Below are positions 27,183-35,882 of a stretch of DNA of 64,000 nucleotides, in pieces. Under the pieces are notes generated by a model that saw only the letters and a list, made by a program, of their open reading frames with translations, made no database searches and was not told the DNA's origin. Made by a program: the position numbers and the translations under genes. Location: NCBI RefSeq assembly GCF_003865095.1, contig NZ_BHYK01000005.1, positions 186,001-250,000 on the forward strand, given 5' to 3'. Origin of the DNA: Clostridium tagluense. GTDB lineage: Bacteria > Bacillota > Clostridia > Clostridiales > Clostridiaceae. How positions within the stretch are numbered: position 1 is the stretch's first letter; each line of letters begins with the position of its first letter.

Positions 27183-28009
27183 GATACTATATTGCCGATG
27201 ATGACATAAGCATGGTAAGAATACTGACTAATATAATAGAAGAAGACAATTCATTTGAAGTTATAGGTTGCTCAAATAATGGCGAAACTGCTTATAACGA
27301 AATACTTTTATTAAGCCCTGATATTGTACTTGTAGATTTTCTCATGCCTAAAATGGATGGAAATACTCTTGTACAGCAGCTTAAAATATTGAAACCTGAT
27401 ATTTGTTTTATTATGATATCTCAGGTTTTAGATAGTGAGCTTATCGCAGATTCATATAAATCAGGAATAGAATTTTTTATAAATAAACCCATTAATAAAA
27501 TTGAAGTAGAAAAAGTGATTTCAAAAGTTGCAGAAAAGATTGAAATGAAAATGATGTTGTCTAATATAAAGAAAATGTTAAAGAGCTCGGAACAGCCCAA
27601 TGTGGATATAAAGGATAGCCTAAAGGAAGTAAAACACATTTTAAGTATTCTTGGAATGCTTGGTGAAAAAGGAACAACAGATATAATCAAAATATGTACA
27701 CTCATAATTGAAACAAAAAAATCCTTTTCCGAATCTAATTTAGAGGAACTGTTCACTTGCTTTGGAGATACTCCAGAGATTGTAAAACAAAGGATTCGAA
27801 GGTCCATTAAGAATGGACTAGAGAATATGGCAAACTTAGGAATTGAAGACTATATGAATGAAACTTTTAATACTTATGCAAATGTACTTTTCGATTTTTC
27901 CAGCGTGAAAGCTGAGATGGATTATATAAAAGGGAAAAAAAATACTGGAGGCAAAATTTCTATAAATAAATTTTTTGAAGGACTTCTACTATATTGTGAA
28001 ATAGGGTGA
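27179..28009 (+). CDS. Response regulator with GlnL/YcbB-type C-terminal domain
   Basis: A 276-residue protein. The receiver domain (about 1-120) has an acidic pocket (IADDD), phospho-acceptor Asp53 in VLVDFLMPKMDG, and the conserved lysine in INKPINK. The C-terminal part (about 150-270) resembles the YcbB/GlnL output domain (RIRRSIKNGLENMANLGIED) rather than OmpR or LuxR effectors. It is coupled to the kinase by a four-base overlap. The symporter gene 208 bases downstream is its most likely target. Confidence 0.82.
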   Translation: MRYYIADDDISMVRILTNIIEEDNSFEVIGCSNNGETAYNEILLLSPDIVLVDFLMPKMDGNTLVQQLKILKPDICFIMISQVLDSELIADSYKSGIEFFINKPINKIEVEKVISKVAEKIEMKMMLSNIKKMLKSSEQPNVDIKDSLKEVKHILSILGMLGEKGTTDIIKICTLIIETKKSFSESNLEELFTCFGDTPEIVKQRIRRSIKNGLENMANLGIEDYMNETFNTYANVLFDFSSVKAEMDYIKGKKNTGGKISINKFFEGLLLYCEIG

Positions 28010-28034
28010 AAAATAGTCTTATTAACAATAAGAT

Positions 28035-28060
28035 ATATTCAGAATTATGAATATTTTTTT
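28035..28060 (+). terminator. Weak terminator after the two-component genes
   Basis: ATATTCA / TGAATAT stem with a 6-base loop, followed by six T residues, 26 bases past the regulator stop. The stem is AT-rich. Confidence 0.5.
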
Positions 28061-28217
28061 GATTTAAATTGAGTATTTTTGAAATGATCATATTATAATA
28101 GAAGCAAAATAAACAGAAAACGATTATTTATTTCATTTGGAAAGTGATTAAAAAATTTAAGGATGTATCCACAGAATAGCTAAAATCAAAAAAAATATTA
28201 TAGGGGAGGTTTAATAA

Positions 28218-29726
28218 ATGGATTTTGCTACTTTAACAGGTAAAATCGCGGGTCTGCTTTGGAGTACAGGTTTGATTTATCTTTGTTTGGGATCTGGGAT
28301 TTATTTTTCATTACGAATGAAATTCCCACAACTACGCCTAATTAAAGACATGGTGGGGCAATTGTTTGGAGGAAAGAGCTCTACAAAAGGTGTTTCGTCT
28401 TTTCAAAGCTTTGCTATGGCATTAGGTGGACGAGTAGGTGTTGGAAATATTGCTGGAGTTGCTACTGCAATATTCTATGGTGGTCCAGGATCAATCTTTT
28501 GGATGTGGATTATTGCTTTCTTAGGGGCAGGCTCGGCATACGCAGAATCTGCACTAGCTCAGGTGTGGAAAGAAGATATTTCAGGTGATTACCGTGGAGG
28601 TCCGGCGTACTATATAGAAAAAGGTCTGAAAAATAAACCTTTCGCTATACTGTTTGCTATAGTAACCATTATAGGAAATGGTTTTACCGGTCCAGGTATC
28701 CAAGCATTTAACATTGCAGAGTCATCAAAAAACGCTTTTGGTATTTCTCCAATTATTACAGGAGTATTTGTTGCTGTTTTATTCGGATTTGTAATTTTCG
28801 GTGGAATTAAAAGAATAGGTAATTTTGCTGGAGCAGTTGTTCCATTTATGGCAGGTGCTTATATCCTAATTGCTTTAGTTATTTTGGTTATAAATTTTAA
28901 AAATGTACCAGCAATGCTTGGTTTAATCTTCAGTTCTGCATTTAACCTTAATGCAGCATTCGGTGCTATATTTGGAAATGCAGTTATGTGGGGAGTAAAA
29001 AGGGGACTTTACTCTAATGAAGCAGGAATGGGGAGTGGGGCACAGGCTTCCGCAGCTGCTGAAGTATCTCACCCAGCAAAACAAGGCCTTGTTCAAGCTT
29101 TCTCAGTATATGTGGATACACTATTCGTTTGTACTGCAACTGCACTTATGATACTCTCTACAGGGAAATATAATGTTGTAAATCCTGCTGGCGGGTTTAT
29201 AGTAGAGCATCTTCCAGGAGTTGGAGTGGGTACTGCCTTCGCTCAAGAATCTATAAACACAATGATTCCCGGTCTTGGTAGTCCATTTATTGCTATAGCA
29301 ATATTCTTCTTTGCCTTCACTACATTGCTAGCATTTGGATATTATACAGAGAGTAATGTAGCATATCTATTTAATAAAAATAAGAAATTTAAAACAATTA
29401 CATTTCTTACGAAAATCATTTTAATAATATCTACATTTTACGGAACAATCCGTACATCAAGTGTGGCTTGGAATCTTGCAGACATTGGTGTTGGTATGAT
29501 GGCATGGCTGAATATTATCGCTATTATACTATTATCAAAACCTGTTTTTGCAACTCTTAAAGATTATGAGCAGCAAAAAAAGATGGGCTTAGACCCTGTT
29601 TTTGTTCCTAAGAGATGTGGTATTAAGGGTGCAGAAATATGGGATGACATCGTTCAAAAGAACTATGGAGAACAGTTGTCAGCGTTGAAAGAAAAGGTAG
29701 GAGATATTAATAAACCCATGGTTTAA
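28218..29726 (+). CDS. Sodium:alanine/glycine (or glutamine) symporter, AgcS family
   Basis: A 502-residue protein with about eleven transmembrane helices. Family signatures are FQSFAMALGGRVGVGNIAGV (about 63-82), GPGSIFWMWIIAFLGAGSAYAE, and GVKRGLYSNEAGMGSGAQAS (about 263-282). AgcS members (AlsT, GlnT, DagA) import alanine, glycine or glutamine with sodium. The GlnKL-like system upstream favours glutamine or a related amino acid, but that is contextual. AGGGGAGG precedes the ATG. A terminator follows, separating it from the sigma-54 activator. Confidence 0.93.
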   Translation: MDFATLTGKIAGLLWSTGLIYLCLGSGIYFSLRMKFPQLRLIKDMVGQLFGGKSSTKGVSSFQSFAMALGGRVGVGNIAGVATAIFYGGPGSIFWMWIIAFLGAGSAYAESALAQVWKEDISGDYRGGPAYYIEKGLKNKPFAILFAIVTIIGNGFTGPGIQAFNIAESSKNAFGISPIITGVFVAVLFGFVIFGGIKRIGNFAGAVVPFMAGAYILIALVILVINFKNVPAMLGLIFSSAFNLNAAFGAIFGNAVMWGVKRGLYSNEAGMGSGAQASAAAEVSHPAKQGLVQAFSVYVDTLFVCTATALMILSTGKYNVVNPAGGFIVEHLPGVGVGTAFAQESINTMIPGLGSPFIAIAIFFFAFTTLLAFGYYTESNVAYLFNKNKKFKTITFLTKIILIISTFYGTIRTSSVAWNLADIGVGMMAWLNIIAIILLSKPVFATLKDYEQQKKMGLDPVFVPKRCGIKGAEIWDDIVQKNYGEQLSALKEKVGDINKPMV

Positions 29727-29740
29727 ATTATTGTGCCACC

Positions 29741-29787
29741 AACTAGCGGAATGTATAGTAAAATCTATATATTTCGCTAGTTTTTAC
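29741..29787 (+). terminator. Terminator after the AgcS symporter
   Basis: A 17-bp stem with G-U wobbles (AACTAGCGGAATGTATA facing TATATATTTCGCTAGTT), followed by TTTT. Confidence 0.7.
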
Positions 29788-29865
29788 ATTAAAAATAAAT
29801 TTACAATAAAATTCCATGTGGTATAATTAATTTAAAGTGTAAATACTCCATTAGGGAGGGGTAAT

Positions 29866-31260
29866 ATGGATAGTGAAATTCTAAACGCAGAAAAAATACT
29901 AGAATGTCTATTAGAAAATTTGGAGGAAGGAATTCAAGTAGTAGATAAGGATGGCAAGACTATATATTATAATACTGTCATGGGAAAAGTAGAAGGTATA
30001 CAGCCTAGTGAAGTCTTAGGGAAAAAAGTTAGTGAGTATTTAGAGGATGTAAAAGAAGCTGATTCTACCCTTATGAATGTATTAAAGACTGGTGAAAAAA
30101 TTGTGGGCTTAATACAACATTATGGCAATGGATATAAGAAAAAAGTCACTACTATAAATACTACAGTGCCAGTAGCCGTAGATAATAAGGTTATAGCAGT
30201 GATTGAAATAGCAAAAGATATGACTCAGCTAAAAGAGCTAACTGAAAGTATTTGCAAATTACAAAATCTAGATAAAAAAATTAATAGCCATTATACTTTT
30301 AGTGATATATATGGTGATAATCCTATTATGAAAACTGCTATTGAAAAAGCTAAAAAAGCTAGTATGTCAAGTTCATCTGTATTAATATATGCAGAAACTG
30401 GATCAGGTAAAGAAGTGTTTTCTCAAAGTATTCATTATGATGGGTTAAGAAAAAATAAGCCTTTCATACCTATAAATTGCGCAGCCATTCCTGCACTACT
30501 TCTAGAGGGGATGCTTTTTGGTACAGAAAAGGGTGGTTTTACAGGAGCAGAAAATAAAAAAGGATTATTTGAGGAGGCAAATCATGGGACCATTTTATTA
30601 GATGAAGTTAATTCACTAGAACCCTATCTCCAATCTAAACTTTTAAGAGTACTGCAAGAGGGCTATATAAGACCCATTGGAGGTACTAAAAGTATAGATA
30701 TTGATGTAAGAATAATAGCTACTTTAAATGAGGAACCAGAGAAACTTATTGAAAGTGGCAAATTAAGAAAAGATTTTTATTATAGGTTATGTGTACTGAG
30801 AATAAATGTACCTCCACTAAGAGAGAGAAAAGATGATATTCCTATATTTGTGAATAAGTTAATTGAAAGATATAACAAAATTCTATGTAAAAATATAATA
30901 GGTATTGATGAAGTTATGATGAAAAAACTTCAAGAATATAATTGGCCAGGAAATGTGCGTGAGCTTACAAATGTTATTGAAGCTGCAATAAATATGGCAG
31001 ATTACAATTCCATTTTAACAGAAAACTATTTTGATTTTAGAATAGCCTGTGAAAATAGTAACAATGCTCAAGACATTATCACAAATGATGATGGGAACTT
31101 CCATTTAGAAAATTATATGAGTGAAATCGAAAAGACCATAATCGAAAAATCATTAAAAAAGAATAAATTTAATGTTAGTAAAGCGGCTAGGCAACTTGGC
31201 ATTTCAAGACAAAATCTTCAATATAAAATAAAAATACATAAAATATTAGTAGAATATTAA
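29866..31260 (+). CDS. Sigma-54-dependent PAS/AAA+/Fis activator, probable ornithine-catabolism regulator
   Basis: A 464-residue enhancer-binding protein. An N-terminal PAS domain (about 8-125) has GIQVVDKDGKTIYYN. The AAA+ domain (about 145-375) carries Walker A AETGSGKE, the sigma-54 contact loop GGFTGA (usual GAFTGA), Walker B TILLDEVN, and RKDFYYRLCVLRINVPPLRER. A Fis-type HTH ends it (VSKAARQLGISRQNLQYKIK). Overall layout resembles RocR and other PAS-sensing amino-acid regulators. A near-consensus -24/-12 promoter sits between it and ortA, so it is the likely activator of the ornithine operon. A ligand such as ornithine binding the PAS domain is conjecture. AGGGAGGGG precedes the ATG. 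Confidence 0.9.
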   Translation: MDSEILNAEKILECLLENLEEGIQVVDKDGKTIYYNTVMGKVEGIQPSEVLGKKVSEYLEDVKEADSTLMNVLKTGEKIVGLIQHYGNGYKKKVTTINTTVPVAVDNKVIAVIEIAKDMTQLKELTESICKLQNLDKKINSHYTFSDIYGDNPIMKTAIEKAKKASMSSSSVLIYAETGSGKEVFSQSIHYDGLRKNKPFIPINCAAIPALLLEGMLFGTEKGGFTGAENKKGLFEEANHGTILLDEVNSLEPYLQSKLLRVLQEGYIRPIGGTKSIDIDVRIIATLNEEPEKLIESGKLRKDFYYRLCVLRINVPPLRERKDDIPIFVNKLIERYNKILCKNIIGIDEVMMKKLQEYNWPGNVRELTNVIEAAINMADYNSILTENYFDFRIACENSNNAQDIITNDDGNFHLENYMSEIEKTIIEKSLKKNKFNVSKAARQLGISRQNLQYKIKIHKILVEY

Positions 31261-31279
31261 AAAAAAGCAAGAATTCTTG

Positions 31280-31309
31280 CTATGTATGCAAAATATTATG
31301 CATACATAG
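31280..31309. promoter_or_regulatory. Candidate upstream activator site (palindrome 1)
   Basis: CTATGTATGCA and TGCATACATAG are perfect 11-bp inverted arms around an 8-base spacer, 134 bases upstream of the -24 element. Spacing and symmetry suit an enhancer bound by the adjacent Fis-type activator. It starts 20 bases after the activator stop, so it could also contribute to termination, but no T-run follows. Confidence 0.55.
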
Positions 31310-31397
31310 AAACCCAAGTAAATAGATGGACAACCATAAATAACCAATTTTAATTTTGAGTTATATAAAAAATATGCAGAATATTTTGCGAATAATA

Positions 31398-31437
31398 AAC
31401 ACATGTATTTAAGCACTGGCTTAGATACATGTGTTTT
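31398..31437. promoter_or_regulatory. Second palindrome upstream of ortA
   Basis: AACACATGTAT...AAGC and GCTT...ATACATGTGTT form a long inverted repeat around ACTG, followed by TTTT. It shares ACATGTAT/ATACATGT character with palindrome 1. It could be a second activator site or a terminator insulating the operon; it ends only 6 bases before the -24 box. Confidence 0.5.
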
Positions 31438-31442
31438 CTATT

Positions 31443-31458
31443 TGGCACAGAAATTGCT
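31443..31458 (+). promoter_or_regulatory. Sigma-54 (-24/-12) promoter of the ornithine operon
   Basis: TGGCAC, five bases, TTGCT reproduces the sigma-54 consensus (TGGCAC-N5-TTGCW) exactly. Transcription should begin about 12 bases downstream, giving a leader of about 30 bases to ortA. Confidence 0.88.
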
Positions 31459-31499
31459 CTATATAAATAAAATACTTTCAAATATGGGAGGTAAAAATT

Positions 31500-31790
31500 A
31501 TGATAAAAAAAGGCACCTGGGTTGAAGTAGAAGAAATCGTTTTGCTACCAGAAGATAGAGCTACAAATATACCAGATGAGACAAAAAAAACTCCACTTAA
31601 GAGCTGGACACGCGGAAAGTGCCTTAGCGATTGTGAACTTGGAGATAAGGTACAAATTGAAACTAATATAGGCAGAATTTCTAGCGGGGAAGTTGTAGAC
31701 ATAGAGCCAGGATACTACCATACCTATGGCAAATATGTTGAAGAAATAAGTAATATAGGAAAACAAGCTAGAGAAATAATAGCAAAATAG
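31500..31790 (+). CDS. ortA: 2-Amino-4-ketopentanoate thiolase, alpha subunit
   Basis: A 96-residue protein. VLLPEDRATNIPDETKKTPL and SWTRGKCLSDCELGDKVQIE match the small OrtA subunit family. With OrtB it cleaves 2-amino-4-ketopentanoate with CoA to give acetyl-CoA and alanine, the last step of oxidative ornithine degradation. AGGAGG-type site GGGAGGT precedes the ATG at 31500. It is the first gene after the sigma-54 promoter and is followed by ortB after 37 bases. Confidence 0.92.
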   Translation: MIKKGTWVEVEEIVLLPEDRATNIPDETKKTPLKSWTRGKCLSDCELGDKVQIETNIGRISSGEVVDIEPGYYHTYGKYVEEISNIGKQAREIIAK

Positions 31791-31827
31791 TAAGGTTTAA
31801 TGACAATTTAAGAGGAGGTAATAAAGG

Positions 31828-33240
31828 GTGAATAAATATGAAGAGCTTATGGAACGTAAGAATGAAATAATTCTTAAATCTATAGGAATAGATTATGGTA
31901 AATATGAAACTGGCAAACTTTCCTTTGATTATGAAGGATTGATGAAAGATGTTGGATATTGCTTAGAGGAAGTTAGAGAAATTCAAAATGAGGTAGGGGT
32001 AGGGAATACTCCGCTAATAGAGCTGAAAAACATTACAAAACTTGCAAGAAAGATTTCAAAAACTGGACATGCAGCTAGAATATTTGTAAAGGATGAAAGT
32101 TGCAATCCTTCTGGTAGTTTTAAAGATAGGCGAGCATCTATATCTGTATATGATGCAATGAAGAGAGGATATATTGGCGTAGGAGCAGCTACTTCAGGTA
32201 ATTATGGAGCAGCGGTTGCATCACAAGCCAACATTAGGGGACTTAAATGTATAATAGCAAACGAATGTTATGATTCAAAAAAAATAGGGCAACCAGAAAT
32301 ATTGGAAAAGGGAAGAAAGTGTGAGGGACTTGGAGCAGAAGTTATTAGGCTTTCCGTAGGACCTGAATTGTTTTATACTTACCTAAAAATACTTGAAGAT
32401 ACAAAATATTATAACGCGTCTTTATATTCTTCCTACGGTGTAGCTGGAATTGAAACACTAGGATATGAAATAGCTGAGCAGTGTAGAGAAAAATTTGGTA
32501 AAGATCCTGATGCAGTTATTATAACTCATGCAGGTGGTGGAAATGTTACTGGTACTGCAAGAGGGCTTATTAAGGCAGGTGCTGTGAAAACAAAAATAAT
32601 AGGAGCATCAGTTGATCTTTCCGGACTTCATATGGCCTCAGACATAGACTTTAATAAGAAATCCTTTACAACAGGCCATACAGGCTTTGGTATTCCGTTT
32701 ATGACAAATCCTGATAGGTCAGATGTACCTAGAAGTGCAGCACGGCCACTAAGATATTTGGATAGATATGTAACTACTTCTCAAGGTGAAGTATTTTGGA
32801 TGACTGAAATACTCGCGGGGCTTGAAGGACTAGAAAGAGGACCAGCAGGAAACACATCTTTAGTAGCAGCTTTTGCAATTGCTCAGGAATACGATGATGA
32901 TGCCATCATAGTTGTGCAAGAGACTGAATATACTGGAGCTGGAAAACATTTGATACCTCAGCTTAATTTTGCTAAAGATAACGGCATTAAGGTTTATGTA
33001 GGTGATCCTAAAGAGCAAATACCAGGCGTTAATATAGTAATTCCATCTCATCCAGAAGTAGTAACAGTCACAGATGTGGATATGGAAGGGCTAAAAAATT
33101 CCTACATAAAAAATTGCGTTAACAAATTGATAGATAATAAGGTAGAAAAAGTTGATATCAAGTTTTTATCCTTAGAAACAAAACTAAGCATGGAAAAAAT
33201 AGGTGAAATATTAAAACAACATAATATTGAAATAGATTAA
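31828..33240 (+). CDS. ortB: 2-Amino-4-ketopentanoate thiolase, beta subunit (PLP)
   Basis: A 470-residue fold-type II PLP protein starting at GTG 31828 behind AGAGGAGG. GNTPLIELKNI, the PLP-lysine motif NPSGSFKDRRAS (Lys99) and HAGGGNVTGTARG are typical of the threonine-synthase-like fold. OrtB supplies the catalytic PLP site for thiolytic cleavage of 2-amino-4-ketopentanoate. Genes on both sides are from the same pathway, which makes the assignment firm despite general similarity to threonine synthases. Confidence 0.93.
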   Translation: MNKYEELMERKNEIILKSIGIDYGKYETGKLSFDYEGLMKDVGYCLEEVREIQNEVGVGNTPLIELKNITKLARKISKTGHAARIFVKDESCNPSGSFKDRRASISVYDAMKRGYIGVGAATSGNYGAAVASQANIRGLKCIIANECYDSKKIGQPEILEKGRKCEGLGAEVIRLSVGPELFYTYLKILEDTKYYNASLYSSYGVAGIETLGYEIAEQCREKFGKDPDAVIITHAGGGNVTGTARGLIKAGAVKTKIIGASVDLSGLHMASDIDFNKKSFTTGHTGFGIPFMTNPDRSDVPRSAARPLRYLDRYVTTSQGEVFWMTEILAGLEGLERGPAGNTSLVAAFAIAQEYDDDAIIVVQETEYTGAGKHLIPQLNFAKDNGIKVYVGDPKEQIPGVNIVIPSHPEVVTVTDVDMEGLKNSYIKNCVNKLIDNKVEKVDIKFLSLETKLSMEKIGEILKQHNIEID

Positions 33241-33287
33241 AAAATGAAATATATTAAGTACTAAAATTTTTAGGAGGAATTTAATTT

Positions 33288-33653
33288 ATGAAAAGAGAAG
33301 ATGATTTTGAAATAAGAAAGGAACATTTAAAAGGTCTTACAGAGGAGCAATTATATGATAGATTTTGGAACTTAACTGAGGAAATTGTAAAACCTATTGT
33401 GGATTTAGCTTATACTCATACATCACCATCTATAGAGAGGTCTGTAGTACTCAGAATGGGATTTTCAAGTTTGCAGGCAAAACCATTAATTGATTATGGT
33501 ACAAAGTATAATTTACTAGGGAAAGGTATTGGAAATGTTATTTTAACTTATGCAAAACTTAAGAACATGGATTACCTTAAAGCAGGAGAGGAATTGTGCG
33601 GAGGAATAGGCTGGGATATAGTATCAGAAAAAATGAAGGGAAGTGACAAGTAA
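33288..33653 (+). CDS. oraS: D-ornithine 4,5-aminomutase, S (alpha) subunit
   Basis: A 121-residue protein of standard OraS length: DDFEIRKEHLKGLTEEQLYD near the start, and RMGFSSLQAKPLIDYGTKYN in the middle. It partners OraE in the AdoCbl- and PLP-dependent conversion of D-ornithine to 2,4-diaminopentanoate. TAGGAGGA precedes the ATG. Its TAA stop overlaps the oraE ATG by one base (TAATG), giving tight coupling for equal subunit production. Confidence 0.94.
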   Translation: MKREDDFEIRKEHLKGLTEEQLYDRFWNLTEEIVKPIVDLAYTHTSPSIERSVVLRMGFSSLQAKPLIDYGTKYNLLGKGIGNVILTYAKLKNMDYLKAGEELCGGIGWDIVSEKMKGSDK

Positions 33654-35866
33654 TGGTTGAAAAGTTAGAAGAAAATATAAAACTTAATGTGGAAGAGATA
33701 TTAAAAGACTTAGATAAATATGAACCAAAATGGAGAGGCTGGCACTGGAGAAAAGAAAATAAAGAAGGAAAAGTAGGAGAGTTTACATACCATGAAATAT
33801 CAGCTCCACTAAAGAAAAGTCATGGTCTTCCTGCAGCAAGAAGCTTTGAGGGTATAGACCCACAACCAAGACCTGTTATTACCACAGAAATAGCTTCAGG
33901 AAGGTTTGAAGATGATATAAGAAGAATGAGAATGGCTGCATGGCATGGTGCAGATCATTTAATGGTTATAAGGACAATGGGGCAAAGTCATTTTGATGGA
34001 TTACTTGAAGGAAGCCCAGAAGGTATAGGTGGCGTTCCAATAACTAGAAAAGAAGTTAGAGCAACAAGAAAAGCTATAGATTTAATAGAAGAAGAAGTAG
34101 GAAGAAGAATTAATTTCCATTCCTATGTATCAGGTGTTGCAGGTCCAGATGTAGCAGTTATGTTCGCAGAAGAAGGCGTTAATGGAGCTCATCAAGATCC
34201 ACAATACAATGTGCTTTATAGAAATATAAATATGTATAGATCCTTTGTAGATGCAGCAGTAGCAAAAGGTGTAATGTGCTGGGCAAATATCCTTCAAATA
34301 GATGGTGCACATAATGCCAATGCAACAGCTATGAAGGGCTATAAGGTAATGCCAGAGCTAATGGTTCAACATGCTATAAATTCTTGTTTTTCAGAAATGG
34401 TAGGAATGAAACCAGAAAATATTGCATTATCTACTGTACCACCAACTTCAGCACCAGCACCTTGCATGAGATATGATTTGCCTTATGCAGTGGCGCTTAG
34501 ACATTTCTTTAAAAAGTACAAAATGAGAGCTCAGATGAATACAAAATATGTAGAATCTTGTGAAAGAGAGGCTACAGTTGGTCATACATTGAATTTGTTA
34601 ATATCAGAATTAACTTCCGTGGACATTCAAAGTACTATAACTCCTGATGAAGGACGTAATGTTCCATGGCATTATAATAATATTCATGCTATAAATACTA
34701 CAAAACAATCATTTTTAGGTATGGATGGTCTAATGGACATGATAGAACTTAAGAAGACTGGATATTTACCTGAAAAAGTTAGAGAACTTGAAGAAAGAGC
34801 CATAATGTTCCTTGAAGAAATGATAGAAGTAGGCGGTTATTTTAAATCAGTTGATGCTGGATTCTTTATAGATTCAGGCGAGTATCCTGAAAGAAATGAT
34901 GATGGTATTGCAAGAAAGATGGATGGCGGAGATGCTGCTTCCACAATAGTTTTAAGAGACAGTGATTATTTTGCACCAGTTTGTGGTCATTTTGGCTTTA
35001 ATAATGTTCCTAGTGAATACAGAAAAGCTTGTGATGCAATCCATGAATGTACCTTATGCAACCATTCAAAAATTCAATATATTGATGAATTAGATGAAAA
35101 TGATAATGTATTTAAGAGAATGGAAAAAGTTAAAGAAGATGGTACTATTATTCCGGAAGTTCAATGGGCAAAAGACGGGTATGTTAAGATTACTCTATTT
35201 ATACCAGAAAATGAGCAGATTAGTGAGGCTGCAGCCCTTGAAATGGGCAAGCGAATGAACCTTAAAAATGTTGAAGTTCTTCATAAACAAGTTTTGCAAA
35301 AATCTGAAGGTTGTCTTGTAGAAATTAAGGGTGTTTGCGATTTTACTCCTGTAAAACGTGATGAATTAGTACTCCCTAAGAGAAGAAAAGTGCTATCAAA
35401 TCAAGTTATGAAAGATTATGTAAAAGAGCACCCAATAAAAGTTGCCGCAGCTACTGTAGGTGAAGATGAACATTCAGTAGGACTCAGAGAAGTTATTGAT
35501 ATAAAACATGGTGGAGTTGAAAGATTTGGTATACAAGCAGTTTACCTTGGAACCTCCTGCCCAATAGAAAAATTAGTAGATGCCGCTATAGAATCAAAAG
35601 CTCAAGCAATACTATGTAGTACAATCATTTCTCATAATGATGTGCATATAAAGAACATGAGAAAGCTTAATGATCTATGCATCGAAAAAGGAGTAAGAGA
35701 TAAAATTATACTTGTTTCTGGTGGTACACAGGTAACAGATGATATAGCTAAAGCAAATGGTATGGATGTTGGATTTGGCCGTGGTTCAAATGGTACAGCG
35801 GTTGCATCCTTCATAATTAAAAGGTTAATGGGTATTGCGGATATTGAAGAAGAGGAAGAAGCATAA
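33653..35866 (+). CDS. oraE: D-ornithine 4,5-aminomutase, E (beta) subunit
   Basis: A 737-residue protein. The large N-terminal TIM-barrel region binds AdoCbl upper axial ligand and PLP (for example RTMGQSHFDGLLEGSPEGIG, and SAPAPCMRYDLPYAVALRHF). The C-terminal Rossmann-like B12 domain has the base-off motif DEHSVG (Asp605-His607-Gly610), and LVSGG further on. The enzyme moves the terminal amino group of D-ornithine to C4. Length and cofactor motifs are complete. The MutL-like gene starts 16 bases later. Confidence 0.95.
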   Translation: MVEKLEENIKLNVEEILKDLDKYEPKWRGWHWRKENKEGKVGEFTYHEISAPLKKSHGLPAARSFEGIDPQPRPVITTEIASGRFEDDIRRMRMAAWHGADHLMVIRTMGQSHFDGLLEGSPEGIGGVPITRKEVRATRKAIDLIEEEVGRRINFHSYVSGVAGPDVAVMFAEEGVNGAHQDPQYNVLYRNINMYRSFVDAAVAKGVMCWANILQIDGAHNANATAMKGYKVMPELMVQHAINSCFSEMVGMKPENIALSTVPPTSAPAPCMRYDLPYAVALRHFFKKYKMRAQMNTKYVESCEREATVGHTLNLLISELTSVDIQSTITPDEGRNVPWHYNNIHAINTTKQSFLGMDGLMDMIELKKTGYLPEKVRELEERAIMFLEEMIEVGGYFKSVDAGFFIDSGEYPERNDDGIARKMDGGDAASTIVLRDSDYFAPVCGHFGFNNVPSEYRKACDAIHECTLCNHSKIQYIDELDENDNVFKRMEKVKEDGTIIPEVQWAKDGYVKITLFIPENEQISEAAALEMGKRMNLKNVEVLHKQVLQKSEGCLVEIKGVCDFTPVKRDELVLPKRRKVLSNQVMKDYVKEHPIKVAAATVGEDEHSVGLREVIDIKHGGVERFGIQAVYLGTSCPIEKLVDAAIESKAQAILCSTIISHNDVHIKNMRKLNDLCIEKGVRDKIILVSGGTQVTDDIAKANGMDVGFGRGSNGTAVASFIIKRLMGIADIEEEEEA

Positions 35867-35882
35867 AAGGGAGGAAATTCAT

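Noticed and set aside
28118-28140. cre-like GAAAACG sequence upstream of the AgcS gene
   Set aside because: About four mismatches to the consensus when fully aligned.
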